A DNA stretch of 64,000 nt, from assembly GCA_905250075.1 (NCBI GenBank), contig CAJNOP010000079.1:424645-488644 (forward strand), given 5' to 3'. The notes beneath the pieces are model-generated. The model did not search any database. It saw only the letters and a program-made list of their open reading frames with translations, and had not been told where the DNA came from. Origin of the DNA: Rotaria sp. Silwood1 (lineage: Eukaryota; Rotifera; Eurotatoria; Philodinida; Philodinidae). The position numbers and the translations under genes were made by a program. This document shows positions 49,501-61,529 of the stretch, piece after piece. The first letter of the stretch is position 1. The number at the start of each line of letters is the position of its first letter.

Positions 49501-52131
49501 AATTCGAATGAAATTGCAAGTTAGTATACTTCTTTGCGTTATATTTGCGTCTTTGTTTAAGCAGATGATACCTATAGCAGCGTTAATGCTGCATATTGAC
49601 AAACTACTACCTTCATCGATCAATAAGAAATTTTTTTTTTATAAAACCCAAGTCCTAATATGTACTGTAATGTCGGTTTGAAGGTTTCGAATACCTTCAA
49701 ATCGATTGATTTAGTATATAGACACATGAAAACTTAAATAAAATTTTATGTGACATATAGAGACATTTCTTCTCATGACAATGAAGGAATTCTCTTTTTT
49801 TAAGTATCAGTCAAAGCTAGAGGTGTCTAATAATTGCTTACTCTTTGATAGACAGAACTTTTTTTAACGACCAATATAGATTTTTTCGAGTTTTTTCTTT
49901 TTTTGTTGTTCAAAAAATTGATCATAAAATTATTTCTTTTCATAAAATAATCTATTTTTACTGATATCAATGACTATTTGTATGAGGAAACATCCATTAG
50001 AATATTTTTATTACTATATTATATCAACTCATTTCAATAACAAGTTATATTATCGAAATAAAACGGAATCATTGTTCTTCATTGTAATTTATAATATATT
50101 TATTTTTATTTCATATTATTTATACTAGATCTTTTGCGAAGACATAAGAGATAACAAAGTAAATCTATTATGAAAATGAAAGTTCTTATGTAGTTGATTT
50201 AGAATTTTAATGTTCGATGAACGTTTCATTTGTGTACAGAGCCAATATAAAATTTTCTATTCATTGATGGTTGTCAAAAGACAGAAAATTTATGTAGATA
50301 AATAATGAAGAAAAAGTTATCAGGACAATCTCGATGAGTCTGAAATATTAAACATGATAGAGTTACTTTAATCTTTGTGGCAAACTTTATCATCTATATG
50401 AGAGATCATGACTGAACCAAAAAGCAACATGTCAGAAAACACGCTCGGTCGTGACAAAACAAGAGAGACATATCGATATATTTATCACAATTTGTCAATA
50501 GATTAAAAGAACATCGCCATATTTGTCGTGGTCTTTGAGACAAGCGCTAAGGAAGATGGATTCAATTTTCTTACCATATATTTCAACACTTATTAACTAT
50601 CATGTTTTACAATAACACTATTATAATCACACAGAAGCTTTATGTAATTTTTATAGTAATTCAAAGATAGATATGAGTAATCGAGAGATTTATAAAAGTG
50701 AATAATGACTCATGCTTAGTCTATCGGTCAGTTCAATTCGAACTAATTAACTTAGATCGGTACTGATACTCGTAAGAAGAAAAAAACCTACCGGTTGCAA
50801 CTCTATGAAGTGAGAGTCCTTCATTATAACTAAAGAATAAGTGTACAAAAAGTGTTAAACAGTTTAACTAGAATGTACCAAAATAGTTGTTCGTGTTTGG
50901 TGACTAATATTATGTATCTATTGAAGATTTCTCACAATATAGAGTTTTATTTTTTTTTTTTAGGAATATTTTTACTTCACCATGAAACTCTTTTTTCAGT
51001 AACATAGATGAAAAACTTCATCTTTGGCGGCCACGTTTCAGTGAATATAAAGATTCGCATATTTCTTCAAATTGTAAATTTTTTCTAAATGATATAGAAA
51101 ACGTGCTCTACTCTCAGTTTTTATTATTAGATGTAAATTCTATGTAAAGTGTTGATCCTACTCTATAATCTACACTTTTCATTGCGTATATCAAAAAGGT
51201 TATATTAAAGTCATTTGAAAAGAATAAAAATGAAGAATGTTTACCATCGATGGTCAGATGGAATGTCTCCTTTAGATTTTTATTCAGAAATTTAAAAAAA
51301 TGATGATCACTTAATTTTATAGAAATTTACATAACTTAATGAACTTATTATATAGATCTTTATTATAAAATTCTTATTATAACACAAAAAGTTCAGTTGA
51401 AGTTTCATTAAAATGCTAAGAATCTTTTTTTAAAATCAAACTTATATTCTATCGTAAAATATTGTCTAAGAGTTTGTCTGCCTGTCTGTGTAACTGATTT
51501 ACACGCTTACAGTTAATATCTTTCTAAACTATACCTAGCAGATAGATTGTTTGTTTTTCGTCATTTTTTTTCATATATAAAAATGATCTTGTTTATCAAT
51601 ACATCTGACAGTGTACGTTTCTGAAAAAAAATTCTTAGTTTTATAATTTGTATGGATCATACTTAATGGAACATAATAATAATAATCATTTGTTAAACTT
51701 ATTTTTAAAACTTTGAAATAAAATTAGTATTCAGTCATTCATGTAAATAACAATTTTAGTGGAAGTGATAATCTGTGCAAATTTTAATTATTCTTCAGAA
51801 AATCTATTTGTACAGACGCGTTTTTTACATATCTTATTAAATACAATTGTCATTTAAAACACGATTTATTCATTATAGAATAAATATACTCGTCATTTTA
51901 TTTTTTCTAAAGCATATTTTTGTTATGTTAGGTTGATCAGTTACGTCTACCAGATATATAAATAAATCATTAAGAAATTATTCCAAAATCAACGATTATA
52001 TATTCTATTTGAAGTATGAAGAAAAAAATTTTTGATTAGAACTTTTCATAGAATGGAATAAAACCATATTATGTAGAGTTCAGATATATATCATAAGACA
52101 ACATGATTCTTTTTTTTTTCACATAGTGATA
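46573..52131. other. Long gene-free A/T-rich stretch
   Basis: About 5.6 kb, the largest empty interval of the window. No ORF above the background and no inverted or tandem repeat that I can delimit. Long-range regulatory DNA or unseen small exons cannot be excluded. Confidence 0.5.
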
Positions 52132-52659
52132 ATGAATTGTAAATCAATGATTGTAATTATTTTTTTACTTACTTTTGCAATGAAAGTTTGGGGAATTACA
52201 AAGCTCGAATATTCCTGTAATGGTAATATGTCAAATACAATTGATTTTGTATCAAATTAATGCATATTTTACTTTTTAGTGTTAAATGGTAGAGAATCAT
52301 TCGTAAAAGGCATAATCATCTTTCAGAAAATCATCATTTGAGAAAATTAACATGATTTATACGTCATCGATTGGTGATGACAGACGTAGAAAAGAAAAAT
52401 ATTGAGAAAATAATGTTCTCATCATTATTGAAGAATTCTCATTGATAATACAATGCGTAAAATTCGTAGTTTTCGTTGTAATGAAGCAAATTATCAAGAT
52501 GAATATCGATGCAAACTACATTGTAGAAGTCACGGATATAAAACTGGTGATTGTTGGAAATCTCCTAATTATAAATTTTGTGTTTGTCGTAAATCTCCCT
52601 TGTTAAAATCAAAATATTTGAAATTATTATGTGTTTTTTTAAATGCATCTCGTTTATAA
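52132..52659 (+). CDS. Secreted CS-alpha-beta defensin-like peptide, spliced
   Basis: Exon 1 (52132-52222) starts with ATG and encodes a classic signal peptide (basic-neutral start, then SMIVIIFLLTFAMKVWG) before a GTAATA donor. The peptide exon begins with an acceptor near 52433 or 52480 and reads FRCNEANYQDEYRC, KLHC, RSHGYKTGDC, then a CVC pair. Six cysteines are spaced C-x10-C-x3-C-x9-C-x8-C-x-C with a GYxxGxC segment. This is the cysteine-stabilised alpha-beta pattern of invertebrate defensins, which usually disrupt microbial membranes or bind lipid II. Joining in frame needs either a donor shifted to about 52229 or a small middle exon near 52280; I could not settle this. A GTAAAT donor just after CVCR may shorten the C-terminus. 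Drosomycin-like or other CS-alpha-beta roles are alternatives. Confidence 0.7.
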
Positions 52660-54487
52660 TTTATTTGCATTTCAATTATATAGATATGAACTATAAATAG
52701 CAATACGATAAAATACTTCAATATCTTGAATCTGTAAATATAAAATGGATTCATTTTTTTAATCATCCATTAAGGAGACTTCAAAGTTTTCATTCATAAA
52801 AACAACGTCAAGTAATACTGCAGAAAACTCATATAATTAGTTTCAAAAACGATTTGTAAGCTTTTAAATGTTTCTAAAAATTTCGTATAGAATATATTTG
52901 CTGTTTATAATTCGTTCTGTATATTTTGATACACTATTAAAAAAGTCCACATAATAAAGAATGATATAAAAGTTTTTGTTATGTATTTCGTTCAGATCGG
53001 TTTTATTTCTTACGATAATGTATAAATATTAGATTACATAGATCTCAATGATTTATATTTGTAGTGAGAGATTAGGGAATCCTGATTGAAATAAAATATA
53101 TTTTTTAGTTTATAATAAAAAGAAATTCATTGATAATTAATCACTAAGATTGATTCCTACTGAGAACATAATTGAATTAATAATATTTATTATAACGAAA
53201 GTCAAATTGTTCTTATAATTTATTTTGAAAAATGATTTTTAGATAAGAGGAAATTTAAAGATTTTCTTGTTATTTTTTTCTGTTGCTTTCTTCATATTCG
53301 TCTAGAATATAATTGTTAGATTGTTAACTATATTTTTCAATTCATAATCCGCTATGGAAAAAAAATTTTCAAGAAAGTATTTATTTAAAAAGACTAAGAA
53401 AGATATTTAAATACTGACTTTCTTCATAAATATTAGATTTTTCTTTTCCTTTGCTACTGTTTTTTTCTTGTTCCGCTTTTAAACACTTAAAACTTATACA
53501 TGCGTTTGACAAAATAGAGAGAATTCTTATGATTATTCTTTATCTTTTGTTACTAATTTAACGGGATATATTTGAACCCTTTTTAATTCAACGAAATTGA
53601 AAAAAATTACGAATCTTTCTTTAGAATGTTAAGAAATGATAATAATCTAGGTATACTACAAGTTCAAATTTTGACTTGAAATTAAAATCTCCCACTACGA
53701 GGCTATTGAACTTCATTTGCCTTTTATTCATCATTTTACAATTTTATTCGAGTTCAAGAAAAGATAATTTTGTGCCTTTAGCTTAAATTCTTTCTCAAAA
53801 AGCCTAGCTGAGCATATACGGATTAATTGATCATATTGAATGAGCCATTTTTACCTAATATTTATTTATTTATTTTCTTTTTTTACAAATGTTACATTTG
53901 ACAATTGATGAGTATTTCACACAATTTGTATATTCATGCTCTTGATGTCTGTACAACTTACAAAGAAAAGTTTTAACCAGTATGACATGATAATCCTGAT
54001 AACTTCGTTTTACAAAGAAGCGATTTCCTCAACAAATAAAATATCGAGCAAATCATTATTATAAACTTGTAACAAAAAAAACCATGACCTGCATTCTTTA
54101 TCATTAATAGTATAGATGAAGTTATTTCATTAAGGAAATGGCTATGTTAATCCGAGTAGACATAAACGAGTGACTATATACACTTATGTATTTGTAGTCA
54201 ATACCTTTCGTTAATCATCATTCTTAACTCGTTGCTCGATGACTTATTTAACAGTCCGAAAACGACTATTCAAATGTTAGAATAATCCGCGTTTAGTGAT
54301 TATGTAATAGAAAAAATGACCTTTGAACGTATAGCGACTGGATTTGAGCATGGACAAAGATGAAAAGAGGAGTCTTACATTCACACTTTTGTCTTGAACA
54401 ATAGACTCATTATATATGATCTTCACCAGCAATATACATAGTTTATAAAAAGTGGCCGCATGTCGCGACAGACCATAAAGAATGAAC
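52660..54487. other. Gene-free A/T-rich stretch
   Basis: About 1.8 kb with no supported gene. The ORF at 52569-52766 on the minus strand is antisense to the defensin-like exon. Confidence 0.45.
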
Positions 54488-54532
54488 GTGACTTACAGTC
54501 ACATTCCGTGACTTACAGTCACATTCCGTGAC
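54488..54532. repeat. 20-bp tandem repeat with internal hairpin
   Basis: Two exact copies of gtgacttacagtcacattcc (54488-54507, 54508-54527) and the first five bases of a third. Each copy contains GTGACT…AGTCAC, a 6-bp stem with a 3-nt loop. The neighbouring sequence to 54600 has further short hairpins (cgggttctacacccg, gtcgcgac). Confidence 0.7.
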
Positions 54533-54700
54533 CACTGTGTCAGTGATTGGAAAAATTAGGTCACGTCGGGTTCTACACCCGTCACACACACATCTTAATT
54601 GAACATTTTGATAAGGGAGAATAACAAATCAAATTATAACGAAAAAATTTAACATTCAAAGTTAGTTAATTCAAGTCATATTTCAATTCATACAGCTCGA

Positions 54701-54790
54701 GGTAGTTGGGTGTGGATGTGGGTTTCTAAGAATGAAGTATTGTACTCACTCAGCTTGCAGCCACATCCGCATCTACACACCCACACCCTC
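54701..54790. repeat. Telomere-like G-rich/C-rich inverted tract (copy 2)
   Basis: ttgggtgtggatgtggg (54706-54722) is followed after about 38 bp by ccacatccgcatctacacac plus ccacaccc (54761-54788), its approximate inverted repeat. Same G-then-C order and similar units as the tracts near 2.1 kb and 61.4 kb. Confidence 0.65.
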
Positions 54791-54840
54791 AATTTATTTC
54801 GCTAAGCCATATTGGCACTTTCTGGATAGAACGGAGTTTA

Positions 54841-55108
54841 ATAGTTAGACATATATGTGTTAGATAGTTAGATGGTAGACAGATAATGGAGAGCTAAGTG
54901 AATAAATGAACAGCTAAATAGATAGATACGTGGTTCAGTAGTTAAGCAAAAGCTACATAGAAAATTTGGTAGATAGATGAATGGATGCTAGAAATGTGTG
55001 GAGTTAGATAGACATTAGATAGGAAGATCTTTGATAGATAGTTAGATAGATAGAAAGATAGTTAGGTAGATAGATCGATAGGTAGGCAGATAGGTAGGTA
55101 GGTAGAAT
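54841..55108. repeat. Degenerate GATA/TAGA microsatellite
   Basis: Dense agata, tagatag, gttagatagat and ggtaggtaggtag motifs, most regular from 55030 to 55105 where GATA drifts into GGTA. Interrupted by non-repeat patches around 54900-54960. Confidence 0.75.
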
Positions 55109-56813
55109 GGCACGGATGTAGTCCTGGGAAAGAACAATATTTGATCACGTTCCTAGGAACTCCCCTTGAATATGAGGGACTCATTGTTGACTTTTAAAGC
55201 CACTTCCTAAGCAATCCCTGGAATTCCCCATAAACTCTCTCTTAAATCCTCGGGGAGTTTTAGCACGGACTTTCCGAGAATTTGATAAGGAAGAGTTGAT
55301 TAGGGGGTCGAATTTCAATTTGAAAATGGTGCCACCAGGAAGAGGATATTGATCTATATGTTCGGCGGAAAAATCTCTCTAATATACACACAGAAACTAA
55401 AACTTCAAAAGACTAGAAACTCAGCATGTGTATCAATATGACCGAATTCTGGGCGGTATTTGGCGATTATCGATCGAAAACGATTCGAAGCACTTAAACT
55501 TTCTTGTATATTCTGATAGAAAAAAAACAATTCCGCGTCGAATGAGTCTATTTTCGCCAGATTCTAATTGCATTTTGATGAATTTCCACGGGTTCTTTAG
55601 GGGTCCCCAAAAGTGCTTCAGATGTTTCTTATTTTTCGACCAATCATTTAAAAAGATGTTATATTTGTAATCAGGACATACAGCTCTATCGAACTAGAAG
55701 TGCCTATACTAAAACTAGAGCAAAAATGTTTTTCGATCCCTGAGGGCATCCTCAAGTATAATCAAACAAATTGTGATAAAGTAGCAGATAAATTAGTGAA
55801 AAACGATCAGTGATGAATGCTGGTTCTCAGAATCATAGTATTAAGTTCACATTTGTTGGTAAGCTAGCTTCACACTATGACATAACTCCTTTTGAATATA
55901 AATCAATATATTGACAGCATAGAAAAGGCATAAATACATAGTTCAAGAGACTTTAGACAAGATGAACTGACACAACATATAATAGCTTATTCGATGCATT
56001 TTGCAAGCTGATTATGAATTCAATTTTGAAATTTTTTTTTGACTTAAAAAATATGAATGAATATTGAAATATTACCGAAATTCATATAAAATACCGTGGC
56101 AAAAACAGTCTTTTCGCGTTTTTGACCCTACTATTCTCTTGAAAAGTTAAATATACAGTTCGATAGAGCAGAAGCTCCTTTATCAAACTGTATATATCAC
56201 CAAGTGCGGGAATTCTAATTTTTATTGAACTTATCAGTAAGCATTTTTCGTATTTTCCTCATCTTTCGTGTATTTAATGAAAGAAAGGTGTATACATGGG
56301 ACCAAAAAAAATATCAAGAAAATACTTTCAAAAATACCTCATATAAGACATTTTTCAATGCTCTACACGAATCTGAAGTTGACATTTTGATTTAGAAAAT
56401 ATTAAAATCATATCTTGCTAAGATACTGGAAAAAGCCACATTTGGAGTCAAAAAAATGAATGAAATATGGCTATATCAGTATTTCGTTGATTTCTCTCTT
56501 ACTTAATATTGAATGGTTCATTTTTTGGTAGCCAAAATGATCAGCGCAAAATGTTCTATAAGATGAGCCTATTTGACAATCATTTGAAGATAGTAGCTGT
56601 AACGGTGGTAGGAACCCCATCGGTTCATACTATTTTCCGCTCGGAAACAATACATTTCCAGTGAAAATACACAGATTCGGACACCGGAATCATTAACCTG
56701 TGCTATAGTTTTTCATTATCATTGAATTCAATATGTTTTTTACTAGTTTTAGACATTTTTTTTGATACTTGTCTTTAATTATTTACTAAACTTATTTCAT
56801 AGGTTCTAATATA
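55109..56813. other. Gene-free stretch of higher G+C
   Basis: The first 600 bp are clearly richer in G+C than the rest of the window (for example cctcggggagttttagcacg, gggttctttaggggtcccc), yet no frame is coding. A 13-bp inverted pair (gctctatcgaact near 55684 and agttcgatagagc near 56157) brackets about 490 bp. This may be an old transposon or foreign fragment, but I cannot identify it. Confidence 0.4.
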
Positions 56814-57549
56814 TATATGTCGGAGTTGACTATAAAATTTAGTTGCCTTTAAAAGGTAACTAGTTGACTTTTCAATGTAGAAACGTAAAATCGTGATGCA
56901 ATAACCGATAGTAAAGTAAAGTATTCGATTAAAAGTTGCAGATGTTGATCGTACAAATACTTCCTTCACCATTTTACCATGTAAAATAATCGATAAATAT
57001 CTCCGAAATGGTGAATATATGTACGCAATTGCTACAAAGATGGTATTACAAAAGAATATTTTGACTCATTGGCGTTTTTAGATCTCACAACAGCGAATTT
57101 AGGATCAATATGAGCTGTTAATGTTGATGGATTACCGACAATTACTTTCCTTCAAGCAAGTCAAACTTACATAAATTTTAAATCAACAGAGACTTGTACA
57201 TGTTTCGGTAATTGCAACACAAATCGATGTTGTTGCAGGAAGAAAAACGAAAATGCTGTGCAACATGTCATGGCAATAAACAATCAACATGTAAAACTTG
57301 TTAGATCTCCTGTTGTGTATTTCATCCTATAAGATTCCTCAATTTTCTTGCTCACTATTGATATTGACTTTATTCAATGTTCATTCCTTTGTCTCAACTT
57401 TATCTATGCAATAAACATTGTATCTAGCATATAAATAAATATTCACTATACGAAAATCAACTAATTAGTTCACTTTAAAATTGGAAAGACAACTAGTTGC
57501 TTCGAAGATTGAAAAAGCAACTAAATTATATAGTCAACTCCGACATATA
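56814..57549 (+). mobile_element. Ginger-like DNA transposon remnant with Cys-rich tail
   Basis: The element spans 56818-57545 (728 bp). Both ends carry tgtcggagttgactata as a perfect 17-bp inverted repeat, and similarity continues inward for about 60 bp (aatttagttgc…aactagttg). It is flanked by TATA on both sides, a possible 4-bp target duplication inside an AT run. TGT ends and 4-bp duplications fit Ginger elements. At about 57192-57304 the plus strand reads TCTCFGNCNTNRCCCRK and, after a one-base shift, CCATCHGNKQSTCKTC-stop. This is like the C-terminal cysteine-rich tail of Ginger/KRAB-A-domain-2-type integrases. The DDE core is deleted, so the copy is non-autonomous. Confidence 0.65.
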
Positions 57550-58480
57550 TATATATATGATAAAAATTTTTGTCTTCTTCGTCAAAAAAAAAGTATGAAA
57601 AATGTCGTTGAGAATTCTTTCTCAGTTATTGTAGGATACCCTTTGTATATTGTAAAATGATATAAGTTTTCAATGCTAGAAGCAATTTCTTTAGGTAAAA
57701 TACAGTACATACATTAAAAAAAGAAAAAGAACAAACTCTAATTTTTGCTTTTTCTTCTTTTTCTTTACTTTCATAATGATACAGTACCACCAGACGGTAA
57801 GTGTCATAATCTTGATGGATGAATCATTGCCATACGACCGTAAAAGTGAAGAAAGAAAAAAACCAAAATAACTACCTGTTCTTGTCTTTAATTCTATTCT
57901 ATTCCTAACTCATCATACATATTGATATACTACATGACTTATTATTACGATGATATTTATTCGCATTTGATACAGAGAAAAACAGTCATATACGCATTTC
58001 GTATTCTTCGTCTTTGGTTGTAAAATGTATATTTTAACGTTTGTAAATTAGAATCTATTAAAATAATTAAGTAAATATTTAAGAAAAATAAAAATAAAAA
58101 TATCTACGAATTCGTCAATCGTTTACACAAGAAAAGAACTATTTTTTTTCATTATATTCAAAATTCAATAGTATTTTAAATACTACAATTGTTTAAAATA
58201 AAATCCTACAACATAAACAACAATTTCTTATTACATGCTCATATCTGTCAATGATATGAAAAAAATAAATTTTGATACGTGAAGATAAAAGTACAAAGTT
58301 TAGTAAACACCAATTACATTTGTATCTCTTGTTTTACACTTATATTATATTTGTCTTAAAAGCTATAATCGTCTATTTTCTTGTTTTAGATGGAAAAAAT
58401 ATTATCCATTAAATTAGATATATTATGATTAATACTTGGCTATTTTATTGTGTTAAATACTTCATTGGTACTAGGCTTTA
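57550..58480. other. Gene-free A/T-rich stretch
   Basis: No ORF or repeat of note. Upstream of the monooxygenase pseudogene. Confidence 0.4.
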
Positions 58481-60012
58481 TTAGACATTTCATCTATTTG
58501 GCTTTTATACGATTCATTTGGCCGTTATGAAAAGCGAACTAAACGAAAATTGAAATTGATAAATAATCAACGAGATGATGAATACTATGTTATTATAATT
58601 GGTACTGGTTTTTCTGGTCTTGGTATGGCTATTAAAATGAATGAACTTGGAATGGATAATTATATTTTAATTGAACGACATGCACATATTGGTGGTACAT
58701 GATATGATAATAAATATCCAGGTTGTGCATGTGATATTGCATCAAATCTTTATTAGTCATTTTCATTTGACCCTAATCCAGAATGATCACATTATTTTAG
58801 TCGACAACCTGAAATAGCTTAATATCTTGAATATTGTACAGATAAATATGATATTCGTCGACATATTCAATTTAATACAAATGTTACACAATTAAAATAG
58901 CTTGCAGAACGACAATTATGTCAAGTTACAACTCAATCAAATAGTCAAGAAAAAATTTTCTATGCTCGATGATCGATTGTTCTTATTTGTGGACCATTAT
59001 CAAATACTTCTTATCCAACTGATATTCGTGGTATTGATAAATTTCAAGGTCAAATGTGTGTCATACAGCTAAATGGGATAAAACAATAGATTTTAACAAT
59101 AAATGTGTAGCTGTTGTTGGTACAGGACCAAGTACTGTTCAAACAGTATTGGAAATTCAATAGCATGTATCACAATTATTTATTTTTCAACGAACACCAG
59201 CATGGGTTATATCTACATATGATCGATTAGTAACTGATTGGGAAAAAAAATTATTTAAACGTTTTCCAATTATTCAAAAGTTTATGCGTGTTATTATGTA
59301 TTGGATAATAGAATCTTTTGCATTTTCATTTGCTTATTGTTTGCCATTGAAATTTCTAATTGATAAATTAGTTAAATATAATCTTTAAAGATAAGTTAAA
59401 GATATAGAATTACGAAAAAAAATTAACACCAAGATGGGAATTTGGATGTAAACGTATGTTAATAACTAATGATTGGTTTTCAACATTACAAAAGTCGAAT
59501 GTTAAACTTGTAACAAATCGTATACAAGAAATTAAATCACATTCAATTATTACTCAAAATGGAGATGAATATCCAGTTGATATTAGTATTTGCTCAACGA
59601 GATTTCTAACATAAGAATTTCCATTACTTGTTTATGGAATTAATGGTTGTTCATTAACTGATAAATAGTCTCAAACAATACAAGTGAATATATTTAATAA
59701 CACTATTATATATATATATATGTATCTACTTAAATTTATGTTCGATAGGCATATCGTGGTATAACTATACCTAGTTTTCCAAATTTTTTTATTCTTCTTG
59801 GTCATAATTCAGTTGTACTTATGATTGAAGCACAAATAAATTATATAGCTGAAGCATTTATTTATATCGATCATAATATACGATTTATTGAAATAAAATA
59901 AGATGTACATGAGAAATTTAATAAAAATTTACAATTAAAACTGAAGAAAACAGTATGTCAAAAGGGTGGTTGTCATTCATTATTGCACCATTTTGATGAT
60001 GAGTTGATTTAA
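58481..60012 (+). pseudogene. Baeyer-Villiger/FMO-type flavin monooxygenase pseudogene
   Basis: Almost a full-length class B flavin monooxygenase can be followed. Motifs in order: YDSFGRYEKRTKRKL; VIIIGTGFSGLGMA (FAD Rossmann); HAHIGGT-stop-YDNKYPG; DPNPE-stop-SHYFSRQPEI; the FxGxxxHxxxW fingerprint, split by two extra bases near 59057; VAVVGTGPSTVQ (NADPH Rossmann); FIFQRTPAW; ELRKK; VYGINGCSLTD; a 65-bp intron (59684-59748); [14 protein letters not shown]; end at 60012. Such enzymes oxygenate ketones or heteroatoms using NADPH, FAD and O2. There are twelve in-frame stops: TGA at 58700, 58784, 58970; TAG at 58754, 58898, 59161, 59666; TAA at 58820, 59386, 59392, 59612, 59899. There are also two frame changes (about 59057 and 59420). 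Motif context gives Trp for at least two TGAs and Gln for several TAA/TAGs. Confidence 0.85.
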
Positions 60013-60535
60013 GACGAGGCCATGAAACAACTCGTCGAGGTAAAATATCTAATGTTTCTAATGGTGAAATTAAATTATTATTTACTATACGTGGTCTTAA
60101 ATCAGCAATTAATGATGATAAATGTTGATTTTAAAATGATGGATGTTGATATGGGAGAATAAGAAGATGTCGAATAAAACGACGAAAAATATGTCGACGT
60201 CGTCTATATGGTATTAGATTTTATTCTGTTTGTTGAACAAATTGATGTTGTTATCGATATTCTATATGACGACATGCATCAACAATCCATGAAGCAGTTA
60301 CTAATTGACCATCACATGGTTCTTCAGTTGGGAATTAAAGATAAGGTGATAGACCACCACGATTATGTTCAATTTCTTTTCCTTCAAGTAAATCAACTTG
60401 TTTTAACCAATAATCTAAATCAAATTTATTTGTTGATAAACATGGATTACTGATATCTAATTTTGACAATGATGAAGAACGACATAAATGTGCACAAGCT
60501 TTCCTAATTAGATAAATGATAACAAATAATAACAT
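60013..60535 (-). pseudogene. Decayed gene, convergent with the monooxygenase, unrecognised
   Basis: On the minus strand one frame runs from an acceptor-like CTAATTAG near 60506 down to about 60000. It reads KACAHLCRSSSLSKLDISNP, LDYWLKQVDLLEGKEIEHNR, FPTEEPCDGQLVTASWIVDA and LISPLETLDILPRRVVSWPR. It is interrupted by four in-frame TAA codons (60335-60337, 60251-60253, 60221-60223, 60131-60133). The contexts 'EYR-stop-QHQFVQQTE-stop-NLIPY' and 'HPSF-stop-NQHLSSL' would all accept Gln. Codon use away from the stops matches intact genes of the window, and six or so CGA codons are intact. I do not recognise the family. The first 66 codons look like an ORF from an ATG at 60535, but that ATG probably lies in an intron. 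Confidence 0.55.
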
Positions 60536-61380
60536 ATATAAATAATGTCGTTATATGATTATTTTAATAAATAGAGATTATTATTTATTTAGAAAAAAAG
60601 AAATTATTTTTTTTTTTTCTTGTAGAATATATTGATTCAATGTTCAATCATTTAGAGATAATGAGTAAAAATAAGAATTTATTTTCTAACTTAATATTAG
60701 TTAATGAGAAATTATTTGTAGATTAATCCTATAAGATATTTTTTTTTATACAGTTTTGAATTCTCTACTATTATAGAGTTCCTACATTAATTGAATATTA
60801 TAATAAGCTAAAACTCAAAATCCATATACGTTTATAAATGTTTATTGATGAATTTCATTCTATGTAAAATGACTTTTTCTCAAAGATAAAAAAAAAATCA
60901 TGCATTTATTTTTTCCAATTCGCTACGATAATCAATGATAAATAACTGATTTTTACTGTTGCTGTTGAACATGATAATTAAAAACACATACGATCAGACT
61001 TATGAAGAAAGTTCCTCAATTGATTGATTGCTTTTAAGTTAGGAGTATGTGCATCGTGTAGACTCTAATCAACTATGATTTAGCTTATTGTTGCTAGGAT
61101 AGTAAATGCCATAGTCATTCACAGAAATAGTTGGCAAAACTAGTTTTCGAATTTTGACTTGAAATTTTGCATAGAGACAAACTTTAACAAAAATAGTTTA
61201 TTTGAGAAAGTTTCATATCTTTTTATTTGCACTTATTCTGATATAAGAACACCAAATCTGTCAATGCAAAAAAAAAGCACACTTTTAGAATGTAGGTGTG
61301 ACAGACCATAGCATTCAATATCTCAGCAATAATAAGCTAAGAACTCAAATTCGCTCCAGGATACTCATAACATATTTGAA
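60536..61380. other. Gene-free A/T-rich stretch
   Basis: No supported gene or repeat. Confidence 0.4.
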
Positions 61381-61383
61381 TCT

Positions 61384-61529
61384 TGTGGGTGTGGAAGTTT
61401 GGATATGGATGTGGGTACTAGTTAAGGGAATAACAACAGTCACACTTACCCTACATCCACATCAACTCTCACAGCCAACAAAAACGCGCCACTACACACT
61501 CACATTGCGACACCCACACTCACACCCTC
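61384..61529. repeat. Telomere-like G-rich/C-rich inverted tract (copy 3)
   Basis: tgtgggtgtggaagtttgg … atatggatgtggg (61384-61415) is followed by a C-rich part (61441-61529) with ctacatccacatc, cactacacactcacatt and cacccacactcacaccctc. This is the longest of the three tracts. The 134-codon ORF across it (61298-61702) simply translates the repeat and is not a gene. Confidence 0.65.
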
